A DNA stretch of 31,129 nt from a virus. Of the stretch, positions 23,146 to 30,279 are shown piece after piece; within the stretch, counting starts at the first letter, position 1; each line of letters starts with the position of its first letter. The stretch lies in the IMG/VR virus record IMGVR_UViG_3300042892_001799, positions 1 through 31,129 of that record. One strand, 5' to 3'. The position numbers and the translations under genes are program-made. The notes under the pieces were generated by a model. That model did not search any database, was not told the DNA's origin, and saw only the letters and a list, made by a program, of their open reading frames with translations.

Positions 23146-23266
23146 ATTGAAAATGTGCCCAGCGTAGGAATCGTTCTAGTCCTTCTTTATCCTCTGGATA
23201 ACTTTCCAAGTAAATCTTGGACAAGCGATTGACGATTTCAAATATTTGGGGTTCAGTATAAGGCAT
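23120..23266 (-). CDS. 48-residue conserved small protein
   Basis: A short gene on the minus strand starting ATG 23266 and ending TAA 23120. It reads MPYTEPQIFEIVNRLSKIYL, then ESYPEDKEGLERFLRWAHFQ and YGYKYGNS. The ATG comes three bases after the preceding stop (TGA at 23272-23270), and the 3' end overlaps the next gene. The amphipathic helical sequence and position match a short protein I recall between gp62-region genes of T4-like marine phages. Function unknown. The tight spacing on both sides argues that it is real. Confidence 0.7.
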   Translation of the reverse strand: MPYTEPQIFEIVNRLSKIYLESYPEDKEGLERFLRWAHFQYGYKYGNS

Positions 23267-23269
23267 GTG

Positions 23270-23770
23270 TCACCATGATTTGTTGTAGTCTACTATCTCA
23301 CAGTTGCGACTGATGTCTTTGACAAAGTACACGCAGTCTGGATCAGGATCATCGTTTAATGGCACAGCAAGCAACTGTCCATTCTTTAGCTTGGGTGCAT
23401 ACCAAGATACCTCATGATATACATCCAAGATTTCAATGTCTGGAAAACTGGGACGAAAACTTGTGAGTGGGTTGAATTGAAACACTCTAAAGCCACGGTC
23501 ATTGATTGATGTCAACGGCAGCACTTCTAGATCACCTATCTCAGGCTCACCAATGAGTATTTGCCAGTCCATAGGCATCTTTATGGTGTTCTCGCCAATG
23601 CGTAGCACCAGTGCAGGTGCATTGAAACTTTCCAAAAAGATCAGCGGAATGAAATGATAGTCTGGCTCTTGTGGGTTTGAGTTGTCTAGTATGGCAAATC
23701 GCATGTCATCTACTTCTTCAGGCAAATGATCTAGGTCGTAATGAATGTTGTCTAAGGTTAAAATTCGCAT
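23270..23770 (-). CDS. Conserved T4-like phage protein near clamp-loader genes, 166 aa
   Basis: 166 residues. Conserved-looking blocks are DHLPEEVDDMRFAILDNSNP, then DYHFIPLIFLESFNAPALVL and IGEPEIGDLEVLPLTSINDR, GFRVFQFNPLTSFRP. The pattern matches an uncharacterised protein repeatedly found beside replication genes in marine T4-like phages. It is acidic and soluble, with no transmembrane segment. Function unknown. It heads a compact group (this gene, the 48-residue protein, the 103-residue protein, gp62) with 3-26 base spacings or overlaps, so shared expression with the clamp loader is likely. Confidence 0.75.
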   Translation of the reverse strand: MRILTLDNIHYDLDHLPEEVDDMRFAILDNSNPQEPDYHFIPLIFLESFNAPALVLRIGENTIKMPMDWQILIGEPEIGDLEVLPLTSINDRGFRVFQFNPLTSFRPSFPDIEILDVYHEVSWYAPKLKNGQLLAVPLNDDPDPDCVYFVKDISRNCEIVDYNKSW

Positions 23771-23793
23771 GTGTTTAGTTTACAGTGTTTGTG

Positions 23794-24693
23794 TCAATAA
23801 GTCAACCGCCAGTTGCGTATCTGAGGATCATAACGAAACACAATATCGTTTGTGGCTCCCATGATGTGTTTGGCGACGTTACCAAACCAAACATCTCTGC
23901 AATTCATTGTCACTGGGCCATATTCAGCTTGCCAAAACAACACCACATACATGCTTTGTCGAAATCGTCTAATGTCATTGAAAGGAATTGTAACAGTGAG
24001 ATCTGAATCATTGTTTAGTTGATTCAAGTCAACTGTGATTGGTTGAGTTTGGTGATATTTTGTCAGTTTCAGATCAGTGAACTCTGGCAGCATTTTAAAA
24101 AATCTATTGAGTTGATTGGCTTGGTAACGTGTGTCCGCAAGGCTGTACTGTTGCTGAAAATCTTGATTGATAATGCTGGCAAATGCAGGATCAACATCAA
24201 TGTCAGGCTGATATTCAAATGCTTCTGACCCCGATTGATCGACCACAAATATTGGGTGCATTTGATACACTTCTGCGTGAATTTTAAATTGACCAGGTAT
24301 AAACTCTCCACCGTGTCGCTGTGCATGGTTGGATAATTTTATTATATCTTCACCAAATATTTGTGTGTTGATAGTTTCTGACACATACACATCTGCCTTG
24401 ATGTCAAGGTTGAGAAAGTCCCCATGTATCAATTCAATGCGATCAGTCATCTGCAATTTTTCAATGATTGATTTGGTATATTGATACCTTTGCAAATCTC
24501 TTTCAACTGCAATCACATGTTTTGCTCCAGCATGCACTGCCAGCACACTTAAGAAACCTGTGCCGGTGCCGATGTCACAAATTACTTTTCCTGGTGCAGC
24601 TAACTCTAATGCAGTTTTGTAAAAAATATTACGTCCAGTATCATTCAACATGGGCATGAAGACCCCGTCGTCTTTCATAAAATCTAAGCTCAT
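23794..24693 (-). CDS. Protein-arginine-methyltransferase-like class I SAM methyltransferase, 299 aa
   Basis: A class I methyltransferase. MPMLNDTGRNIFYKTAL resembles the MLKDxxRTxxY pre-motif of PRMTs. Motif I is VICDIGTGTGFLSVLAVHAG (residues 37-56), the adenosine-binding acidic residue is Glu64 in VIAVE, and the motif after strand 4 is VYVSETINTQIFGED. The last has two glutamates, 106 and 115, nine residues apart, as in the PRMT double-E loop that holds the arginine guanidinium. A C-terminal beta region contains VVLFWQAEYGPVTM, loosely like the THW-loop area. PRMTs methylate arginine in proteins; a phage target is unknown. Alternatives are a ribosomal-protein or small-molecule methyltransferase. 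It overlaps the SGNH hydrolase gene by four bases. Confidence 0.72.
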   Translation of the reverse strand: MSLDFMKDDGVFMPMLNDTGRNIFYKTALELAAPGKVICDIGTGTGFLSVLAVHAGAKHVIAVERDLQRYQYTKSIIEKLQMTDRIELIHGDFLNLDIKADVYVSETINTQIFGEDIIKLSNHAQRHGGEFIPGQFKIHAEVYQMHPIFVVDQSGSEAFEYQPDIDVDPAFASIINQDFQQQYSLADTRYQANQLNRFFKMLPEFTDLKLTKYHQTQPITVDLNQLNNDSDLTVTIPFNDIRRFRQSMYVVLFWQAEYGPVTMNCRDVWFGNVAKHIMGATNDIVFRYDPQIRNWRLTY

Positions 24694-25412
24694 TGTTTTA
24701 TTTCTAAAATAATTTGATTTATTCTTTGTGCCATTAGTACCTGAGTTTCTGTGTCAGTATGATATGGATCATTTTCTGGCTTTCCTGTTTTGTAGTAGTT
24801 GAACATAGGTTCAGCAAAATTTGTGTCAGTGAGCTCAATTGGAGTTATTCCAGCATTGAGTATTTTTTGGTGCCAGTGTTGAAACATCCACGAATCAACT
24901 TCATCTTGTAGTCCTTCGTGAAACAAATGCTTCAGATATGCATCTATGGCTTGCAATTGATCTTTTGATATATTCACTGTGGAATTTTTATCAAGTCCTT
25001 GCCACACTGTGGAAAAAATTCCTGCGTTGTTGTCTGGTGTTCCAACGCCTCGATCTGTAACTATTTTACTATTGTGACCAACATATTTACAATAAGTGCT
25101 TTCGTCTCCAGAAAATGGGTATATAAAATTTTTTAATCCATTCTCAACATTAAATGTCTGATTAACTATTAAATTTATTCTACCAGACCATGTTTTATGA
25201 TATGTCACGTAACGGCATCCAATACTAATTGCCTCCCTTATTTGAAAACAAATACCCAGGTTACTCATACTACCACGAGCTAGATTTAATACTTTATAGC
25301 CAAATTGATCTTGTAAAATTTGACTGTAATGATCTCGTTCTCCAGTCTTGGGATTACCATTTTTTGGGGCACAACTAAAACTATCGCCACATACTATAAT
25401 ATCGTATTTCAT
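24690..25412 (-). CDS. SGNH/GDSL-type hydrolase-like protein, 240 aa
   Basis: From ATG 25412 the protein opens MKYDIIVCGDSFSCAPKNG, with the block I GDSFS (residues 9-13) of SGNH hydrolases. The block V pair DPYH (Asp215, His218) lies near the C-terminus, and LNLARGSMSNLGICFQI may supply the block II glycine and GN-type positions. The family removes acyl groups from lipids, sugars or peptidoglycan-linked substrates. The target here is unknown; a cell-surface or glycan ester is a reasonable guess given the glycosyltransferases nearby. No signal peptide is visible, so it would act in the cytoplasm or virion. The start overlaps the uvsW stop as ATGA. The upstream in-frame codons would enter uvsW and lack support. 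Confidence 0.72.
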   Translation of the reverse strand: MKYDIIVCGDSFSCAPKNGNPKTGERDHYSQILQDQFGYKVLNLARGSMSNLGICFQIREAISIGCRYVTYHKTWSGRINLIVNQTFNVENGLKNFIYPFSGDESTYCKYVGHNSKIVTDRGVGTPDNNAGIFSTVWQGLDKNSTVNISKDQLQAIDAYLKHLFHEGLQDEVDSWMFQHWHQKILNAGITPIELTDTNFAEPMFNYYKTGKPENDPYHTDTETQVLMAQRINQIILEIKQ

Positions 25413-26878
25413 AATATCTTCATCCAATCAAGTTTTTCTTGTGTAAAGGGATAGTTGGCTTCCTTGTAGAATTGTTTACGTTTGGTCAAGTGACGCTTGG
25501 CAAATTTACATGTGGAAGTTATGTCCCAGATTTGAACATGGTCTTTGTCTTCTGCTTTGCGTATTCCACGACCGATGCTTTGGATAACACGTACAAAACT
25601 TTTGCCAGGCTCCACCAATACAAGATTAAAAATACGGGGAATATTGATGCCCACAGCAGCCACGCCATAGGTTGCCACAATAATTTTATCTGTTGCTTCA
25701 GCCACTTCGTCATATTCTGCCTGCCTCTTTGATCCCTTGGTTGCACCCGACACAAACACTGCTTTGTCACCCAACCTTGCAACCAGTTGTCTACCACACT
25801 CAGTACGGTCTACCAGCACTAGAGTGTTGCCTGTTTCGTTTACTTGACGCACCAAGTCTGCCATGGTGTCCAGTCTTCCAGACTCTTCCAGCAAGTATTT
25901 GAGCTCGCTTTGATAGTCCTTGTACTCCACGTGATCAATCAACTGCACAATGTTCACATGGCAGTTGGCCAACACACCTTGTTGTTGCAGTTCACTGGCA
26001 CTGAGCTTGCCAATAACAGGGCCAAGACTGACCAGCAGTGCTTGGCTTTCAAACTTTTCTTTGGGCACAGTTCCAGTCAAACCCCAGCGAATTGGCACTC
26101 TAGCCATTACGCCTGTTAACAAGGTTTTGAGTGCATCTGCCTTGGCCATGTGTACTTCGTCCACAATCACGCACACCACATCTTCAAGAAACTCACCTAT
26201 GGTACAGTCGCCTACTCCAGCCTTGGTATTCTTCAACAAGTTGTTTAGACTCTGCCAAGTGCATATTGTGTGTGTGCGTCCGTATTCTTTTCTGTCGCCA
26301 AAGTACACGCCAACATCTTGTTGCATGTTGATGTAGTCTGCTTCAGTTTGTGTTACTAAACTCTTGTTGGGCACAATAACAATACTGCGTCCATAAGGTG
26401 CCACAGCATTGCTCAAGGCTGCTGTCATAATGGTTTTGCCTGCACCTGTGGCCACTTCTTGTATGCACTGTGGGTTGGCCAAGAAGTTGTTGATGATTTC
26501 CACTTGGTAGTCACGCAACATGATAGGCTCACCTGCGGCCGGGTGTGTCTTAGGCCACTTCACATGTTCAAAACTTGTTTCAGTTACTGATTCAAAGTTA
26601 AATGTGTTCGAATAGTCACGCTGGTCATCCAGTTCAACATCATAGTCAAACTTTTCCAATATGGGCATGATCTCTGGCAACAGGTTCACATAGGTGCTGC
26701 CACCTAGTTGGAAGTATGCTACCTTGCCATCCCATCGTCCTAAACGAACTGCTGGCAAATAACGTGCGGCAGGGTTTTCATATTTGAAAGCATTGACCAA
26801 GGCCTTGCGAGCATCCAAGTCCAGTCCTTCAATCTTGATGTTTACTTCGTCACGTATTTGTATTGTGCATCTTTTCAT
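25409..26878 (-). CDS. uvsW: UvsW-type DNA/RNA helicase
   Basis: Starting at ATG 26878 the protein has 489 residues. The N-terminal region RLGRWDGKVAYFQLGG resembles the UvsW domain that precedes the helicase core. Core motifs are LRDYQVEIINNF, Walker A ATGAGKT (143-149), VDEVH (Walker B, 239-243), GLTGTVPK (motif III-like), VATYGVAAVGINIPR (motif V) and VIQSIGRGIRK (motif VI). T4 UvsW is an SF2 helicase that resolves branched DNA and R-loops and helps switch origin use to recombination-dependent replication. Early/late timing here may differ because a sigma70-type promoter sits directly before the ATG. It is followed by an SGNH hydrolase gene and a methyltransferase gene in one operon. Confidence 0.92.
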   Translation of the reverse strand: MKRCTIQIRDEVNIKIEGLDLDARKALVNAFKYENPAARYLPAVRLGRWDGKVAYFQLGGSTYVNLLPEIMPILEKFDYDVELDDQRDYSNTFNFESVTETSFEHVKWPKTHPAAGEPIMLRDYQVEIINNFLANPQCIQEVATGAGKTIMTAALSNAVAPYGRSIVIVPNKSLVTQTEADYINMQQDVGVYFGDRKEYGRTHTICTWQSLNNLLKNTKAGVGDCTIGEFLEDVVCVIVDEVHMAKADALKTLLTGVMARVPIRWGLTGTVPKEKFESQALLVSLGPVIGKLSASELQQQGVLANCHVNIVQLIDHVEYKDYQSELKYLLEESGRLDTMADLVRQVNETGNTLVLVDRTECGRQLVARLGDKAVFVSGATKGSKRQAEYDEVAEATDKIIVATYGVAAVGINIPRIFNLVLVEPGKSFVRVIQSIGRGIRKAEDKDHVQIWDITSTCKFAKRHLTKRKQFYKEANYPFTQEKLDWMKIL

Positions 26879-26885
26879 GTAGTAT

Positions 26886-26914
26886 ATAGTAACACATGCA
26901 CAAACAAAAGTCAA
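26886..26914 (-). promoter_or_regulatory. sigma70-type promoter of uvsW, overlapping a terminator U-tract
   Basis: On the minus strand TTGACT (26914-26909), 17 bases, then TACTAT (26891-26886). The -35 box uses the last T of the upstream terminator's T-run. The predicted start lies at about 26879, directly before the uvsW ATG (26878), so the mRNA could be leaderless. Confidence 0.65.
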
Positions 26915-26939
26915 AAAAACAGGGACCGAAGTCCCTGTT
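26913..26939 (-). terminator. UUCG-loop intrinsic terminator
   Basis: On the minus strand AACAGGGAC pairs with GTCCCTGTT around a TTCG tetraloop (arms 26931-26939 and 26918-26926), followed by TTTTT. Nine perfect pairs closed by the very stable UUCG loop make a strong terminator for the AAA+ ATPase unit. Confidence 0.9.
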
Positions 26940-26945
26940 GTAAAG

Positions 26946-26973
26946 CCCGGGGCGGAGCCAACCAATCCCCGGG
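26946..26973 (-). other. GC-rich hairpin before the UUCG terminator
   Basis: CCCGGGG and CCCCGGG arms (26967-26973 and 26946-26952) enclose a 14-base loop, six bases before the intrinsic terminator. No T-run follows, so it is probably an mRNA 3'-end stabiliser or a second part of a tandem terminator rather than a terminator by itself. Confidence 0.6.
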
Positions 26974-26982
26974 AAACTCCAC

Positions 26983-27075
26983 TCACTCACCAATCATCAA
27001 AATCACAAATGCCAACAATACTCCTAACACGGGGTGGCCAAAAAACACTAGCATTAATACGGCCACCCAAGCCAT
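26983..27075 (-). CDS. 30-residue single-span membrane microprotein
   Basis: Minus strand, ATG 27075 to TGA 26983. The product reads MAWVAVLMLVFFGHPVLGVL then LAFVILMIGE, almost entirely hydrophobic with one His and one Glu. It begins one base after the AAA+ ATPase stop (TAA-C-ATG), which suggests coupled translation, and ends before the paired hairpins. It would form a single membrane helix, perhaps acting as an anchor or a lysis-associated peptide. No family recognised; evidence is position, start spacing and composition only. Confidence 0.5.
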   Translation of the reverse strand: MAWVAVLMLVFFGHPVLGVLLAFVILMIGE

Positions 27076-27076
27076 G

Positions 27077-28105
27077 TTAGGCACTCTTCATACATGTTGT
27101 CTCTGCAAGACGCTTCCAGTTGCCTGAAAAACTCTTACGCAAGTCTGCAATCTTCAATGCCATACGCAAGCTCATCTCACGCAAACGGTTCTGATTTGCT
27201 TCCATAAACTCAATGATCTCGTCCTGCACACAGGGTTCAAAATCATAGTCTGCAAACAACACACCGTCTTTGGCAATTTGTTTGATACGCAACACTTTGT
27301 CACGCATGGTGTCAAGTGTCAAGTCCAAGTAGTGACAGCGACTTTGCAGTGCATCTAAGTGATCACGCAATTTTTGCGACTTCATCTGATCAAACTTCAA
27401 GTTGGTAATAAAAATTACACTGCCCTTGAACTCGAAACGATCTGGGATGCCTTCGCGACGCAGAGTGCTGGACTCACTCAACCATGAAATGGTACGCTTC
27501 TTGCCTGAGTCTAATGCACCCTTCAGCAAGTTCAGTGCCACGTCATCCAACAAAATGCTGTCACAGTCATCAAACACCAACACACAATTATCGTCTGAAT
27601 ATTTGTACAGTGCTTGATACAAGCCAATGGGTGTTGCACTACCTTTGACAACTTCTGCACGAAGTCGCTTGCCTGCCAGTTTGTCAAACAGGGTGGCTTT
27701 TTCAATCTCTTGCTCAACACCAAACGATTTGCCAACTCCAGGAGGACCTGACACAATCATAGCACGGATGTCGCCGTTGACACAGGCCTTTGTCATCTCA
27801 TGCAAGATGTCAAAACGCTCACGAATACGTGTCATGATTTGTTCTTCTGTCTCTGCCTCCGCTTGGGGCTTGGCAAATGCCACTGTATTTTCTTTGCTCA
27901 CTGCATCTCCATTGACATACTCGATGTCGCTAATGTTGTTGACTTTGATACGGATGGTGTCGGGGCAGTTGGGAAATGCACCGTTGTTTTCTACTGTCAC
28001 AAAATTACCTTTGGCACCAGATTGAAAACCTGACACAAGATTGAAAGCGATATTGCGAACGGGTTTGTTGCGATACACACCTTTAATAACACGAATTGCA
28101 CTCAT
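27077..28105 (-). CDS. AAA+ ATPase, 342 aa
   Basis: Residues 1-75 are a small beta-rich domain (MSAIRVIKGVYRNKPVRNIA, FVTVENNGAFPNCPD). The ATPase domain follows: Walker A VSGPPGVGKS (118-127), Walker B VLVFDDCDS (175-183), sensor-1 VIFITNL (230-236) and a candidate arginine finger near LQSRCHYL (Arg257). It is not the clamp loader gp44, which has a different Walker A context and zinc-free organisation, but a distinct phage AAA+ group found in aquatic T4-like phages; its substrate is unknown. Regulation is unusual: a consensus-like sigma70 promoter with a long leader and AAAGGAGCC ribosome site, and a UUCG terminator shortly downstream. Confidence 0.85.
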   Translation of the reverse strand: MSAIRVIKGVYRNKPVRNIAFNLVSGFQSGAKGNFVTVENNGAFPNCPDTIRIKVNNISDIEYVNGDAVSKENTVAFAKPQAEAETEEQIMTRIRERFDILHEMTKACVNGDIRAMIVSGPPGVGKSFGVEQEIEKATLFDKLAGKRLRAEVVKGSATPIGLYQALYKYSDDNCVLVFDDCDSILLDDVALNLLKGALDSGKKRTISWLSESSTLRREGIPDRFEFKGSVIFITNLKFDQMKSQKLRDHLDALQSRCHYLDLTLDTMRDKVLRIKQIAKDGVLFADYDFEPCVQDEIIEFMEANQNRLREMSLRMALKIADLRKSFSGNWKRLAETTCMKSA

Positions 28106-28148
28106 TGTTGGCTCCTTTGAAATGCGGTTGTTTACTGTTTATGTCTCT

Positions 28149-28177
28149 ATTATAGCAAAAGATGGATTATTGGTCAA
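28149..28177 (-). promoter_or_regulatory. sigma70 promoter of the AAA+ ATPase gene
   Basis: TTGACC (28177-28172), 17 bases, TATAAT (28154-28149) on the minus strand. The -35 box lies within the final codons (Val-Asp-Gln) of the upstream 60-residue gene. The spacer ends in TTTTGC before TATAAT, like its two sister promoters. The leader ends in AAAGGAGCCAAC before ATG. Confidence 0.85.
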
Positions 28178-28349
28178 CCGGGGCAAACATCTCTTGGCCT
28201 AGTTGCATAAAAACAACAAACGCCTTCATTGTGTTTTCGCCGTACATCATGCGACCATGTTTTTGAATGTCTTGCAGTGTTTCCAACAGGCCCATGCCCT
28301 GAAAGTCTGCTTCATTTTGAATTTGTTTGATTGCTGTTTCAATTTTCAT
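28167..28349 (-). CDS. Small conserved phage protein, 60 aa
   Basis: 60 residues, MKIETAIKQIQNEADFQGMG then LLETLQDIQKHGRMMYGENT, and a hydrophobic helix MKAFVVFMQLGQEMF. It is almost all helical, soluble and unrecognised. It has its own sigma70 promoter and a very strong ribosome site (AAAAAGGAGCCAGC before ATG), so it is probably expressed early and highly. Small early phage proteins of this kind often bind host proteins, but no target can be named. Confidence 0.72.
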   Translation of the reverse strand: MKIETAIKQIQNEADFQGMGLLETLQDIQKHGRMMYGENTMKAFVVFMQLGQEMFAPVDQ

Positions 28350-28353
28350 TGCT

Positions 28354-28427
28354 GGCTCCTTTTTGCTTTGTATGCCATTATTATAGCATTTTGGGAATTA
28401 TCGGTCAAGTACTACCAAAGTATTACT
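28354..28427 (-). repeat. Promoter-module direct repeat, copy 1
   Basis: A 74-base block that recurs at 28636-28709, 282 bases away. The two copies share the ribosome site and leader (28354-28385 matches 28636-28667), the -10 and -35 boxes and the 3' flank ggtcaagtactaccaaag. They differ only in the 17-base promoter spacer. They bracket the 69-residue gene exactly. Confidence 0.9.
28380..28408 (-). promoter_or_regulatory. sigma70 promoter of the 60-residue protein gene
   Basis: TTGACC (28408-28403), 17 bases, TATAAT (28385-28380) on the minus strand, one mismatch from consensus. The following leader contains AAAAAGGAGCC. Confidence 0.9.
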
Positions 28428-28632
28428 TTTTGAACTGTTCAAAGAAGCGGGTGTTGATAATGTCCATTTCGTCCTGCTCCACGTAGAAGTCAGTAGTAGG
28501 ATCGTAGTACTGGCCCTGTTTGTTGTCATAATACAACACACGACCTGAGAAGTTGAACGGGCCTTCCAGTCCCTTGCGAGCACTGTATTTGTCACGCATG
28601 ATGTCTATGGTGTCAACTACACGATATCCCAT
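28423..28632 (-). CDS. Small conserved phage protein, 69 aa
   Basis: 69 residues: MGYRVVDTIDIMRDKYSARK, then GLEGPFNFSGRVLYYDNKQG, then QYYDPTTDFYVEQDEMD and a short C-terminal helix. It resembles a short uncharacterised protein found in marine T4-like phages. Aromatic and acidic, likely folded around a beta sheet; function unknown. It lies exactly between two copies of a 74-base promoter repeat, with an AAAAAGGAGCCGC ribosome site before the ATG. Confidence 0.75.
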   Translation of the reverse strand: MGYRVVDTIDIMRDKYSARKGLEGPFNFSGRVLYYDNKQGQYYDPTTDFYVEQDEMDIINTRFFEQFKK

Positions 28633-28635
28633 TGC

Positions 28636-28709
28636 GGCTCCTTTTTGCTTTGTATGCCATTATTATAGCAAAAAGGGTATTTCTGGTCAAGTACTACCAA
28701 AGTATTACT
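28636..28709 (-). repeat. Promoter-module direct repeat, copy 2
   Basis: Second copy of the 74-base module, differing from copy 1 only within the 17-base spacer of the promoter. It supplies the promoter and ribosome site of the 69-residue gene, and its far edge overlaps the stop region of the glycosyltransferase gene (tandem TAG TAA). Confidence 0.9.
28662..28690 (-). promoter_or_regulatory. sigma70 promoter of the 69-residue protein gene
   Basis: TTGACC (28690-28685), 17 bases, TATAAT (28667-28662) on the minus strand. Same boxes and spacing as the two neighbouring promoters. Confidence 0.9.
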
Positions 28710-29451
28710 ATTGCCAATGCCCTGCTATAATAGGATCCGCAGTACATTCATGCGGCTTGGGACGTCCGTGGAACACCAATATGCTGGTGTTGTCACCAAT
28801 GTGTGCGCCTGAACCAGGTTTCTTGGGTCGTCTGCTGGCAAAGTCATAGCCTCCATCGGCCACTTGCCAGCGCCAACTTTTTACATGATGTGGTTCAAAA
28901 TATCTACGTTGTGTCGGATCAATCACTACACCTAAGTAGTCCTGGTCACCAGGATACTGTATCACAACTTTGTTGATATCTAACTTGTTAAATGCTTCCC
29001 ATACATGCGCATACTGGGCCACGTTCCACCACATCACGCTGGAGTTCATGCCTGAATAACTTTGACGTTGCAGATATCTAAAGTCTCTTATGGTCCAAAA
29101 ACATTCTGTGCTTAATACTGGTATCCATTCTAAGTCGCTGATAATTACACAGTCGAGATCAAAATAAAGTAAGTTACCCGAATGATGTTCAGGGTTGAAC
29201 AACTGCATTTTGTACCACCACTCACGTTTAGGTCCTCCAATACCTGGCCACTCTTTTAATGCATGTTTGATCATGTGTGACGGCACGGGCCTGTCTGCTT
29301 CGGTATACACATGAAAACGTATGCCTTGTGGCAAGTTGCGTTTTAACATGTTGTAAAGTTTTTCTACGTATACCCATTCATAGCCAGTGCCATGGATCAC
29401 ACAGGCACAGTCAGTTATGCCGTCAGGGCGGGCTCGATTCTTTTTAGCCAT
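28708..29451 (-). CDS. Glycosyltransferase-like protein with DxD motif, 247 aa
   Basis: 247 residues. VYTEADRPVPSHMIKHALKE and KREWWYKMQLFNPEHHSGNL precede the metal-binding DxD, LLYFDLDCVIISDL (Asp98, Asp100), as in GT-A glycosyltransferases (family 8-like) that use nucleotide sugars. Later blocks are GMNSSVMWWNVAQ, YPGDQDYLG and ILVFHGRPKPHE, typical of this group in phages. It would transfer sugar to DNA, virion proteins or the host surface; the acceptor is unknown. A good GAGAAGGACT ribosome site precedes the ATG, and the gene overlaps the next one upstream by 37 bases. Confidence 0.83.
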   Translation of the reverse strand: MAKKNRARPDGITDCACVIHGTGYEWVYVEKLYNMLKRNLPQGIRFHVYTEADRPVPSHMIKHALKEWPGIGGPKREWWYKMQLFNPEHHSGNLLYFDLDCVIISDLEWIPVLSTECFWTIRDFRYLQRQSYSGMNSSVMWWNVAQYAHVWEAFNKLDINKVVIQYPGDQDYLGVVIDPTQRRYFEPHHVKSWRWQVADGGYDFASRRPKKPGSGAHIGDNTSILVFHGRPKPHECTADPIIAGHWQ

Positions 29452-30266
29452 AGTCCTTCTCTTAGTTCTTCAACAGTGTATTCAGTGTGGCATATCTTGG
29501 CCAGCCACAGTTCTCTATCTATCGTGTAAGGTTGTTCAATGTCAGGCATGCCCACTGCCACAGGATATGCCAAACTGCTGTGTGCCACAATGGGTCTGCA
29601 ACCTGCAATGCCTGCTTGTATGCCTGGTCCTGAATTGTGATTTACCACAGCATGACAGTTGAAGTGCATGTCAAAACTGTCGTAGGTGTTGGCCACGGGT
29701 CTAGCAATTTCCATCATGGTATTTTCTGGCATGTATGGCATACGTAGTGGGCTTCGTGGATGTGCTCGTATGCGTATGGGGCGGTCAGTTGAGTTGCGTA
29801 ACAGTTGAACTTGCATCAACACCCAGGATTCCATGCTGCCTATGCCAGCAACTTGCAGGCTGTTCTTGTGCTGTGCGGCAATGATGATTTCTGGTCCAGG
29901 ATTGACTTGTGTGGCCAAACTTATTTGCAGTTTTCTAGGACGACCCAGATCCAAATCGTGCTCATGTCCGTAATAGCCATCCCTGGTGATGTGATTTACT
30001 GCCAGTTTCCAAGTTTGCCCGCGATACAACGCACCAATGTCTATCACAATCACTGGTTTGTTCTGACTGCGATAGTGTTCGTATACCCCTTGATTGGGTC
30101 GCATTCTGCCATGCCACAGCACTGACCAAATCACCGCGGCATCAGCAGTCATTGAGTTCTCTTGTGTTTGTATGCCTGCGGCTTGGCAGCAGTCCAGGAA
30201 TGCACTCATTACAGGCCGGCTGTTCAATGCACATTGGGCAGGAAAATAGGCTATGCTTTTGATCAC
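29415..30266 (-). CDS. GT-B/KpsS-like polysaccharide-related protein, 283 aa
   Basis: From GTG 30266 the protein has 283 residues. Recognisable parts are VIWSVLWHGRMRPNQGVYEH, VIVIDIGALYRGQTWKLAVN and, near the C-terminus, HFNCHAVVNHNSGPGIQAGI followed by AGCRPIVAHSSLAYPVAV. The last resembles the donor-binding half of GT-B enzymes and of capsule Kdo-transferase (KpsC/KpsS-like) proteins. Function is therefore probably in carbohydrate synthesis or modification, but the substrate is unknown. A longer start would run into the divergent plus-strand glycosyltransferase gene. An internal ATG (30209) is possible. There is no clear ribosome site at the GTG. Confidence 0.68.
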   Translation of the reverse strand: MIKSIAYFPAQCALNSRPVMSAFLDCCQAAGIQTQENSMTADAAVIWSVLWHGRMRPNQGVYEHYRSQNKPVIVIDIGALYRGQTWKLAVNHITRDGYYGHEHDLDLGRPRKLQISLATQVNPGPEIIIAAQHKNSLQVAGIGSMESWVLMQVQLLRNSTDRPIRIRAHPRSPLRMPYMPENTMMEIARPVANTYDSFDMHFNCHAVVNHNSGPGIQAGIAGCRPIVAHSSLAYPVAVGMPDIEQPYTIDRELWLAKICHTEYTVEELREGLWLKRIEPALTA

Positions 30267-30279
30267 TGTAAATACGCTT

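Noticed and set aside
26879-26986. Longer UvsW starting at 26986
   Set aside because: The added sequence would cross a strong terminator and promoter; the conserved N-terminus begins at 26878.
27077-28105. AAA+ ATPase as the clamp-loader ATPase gp44
   Set aside because: The Walker A and Walker B context, the beta N-terminal domain and length do not match gp44, although gp62 is nearby.
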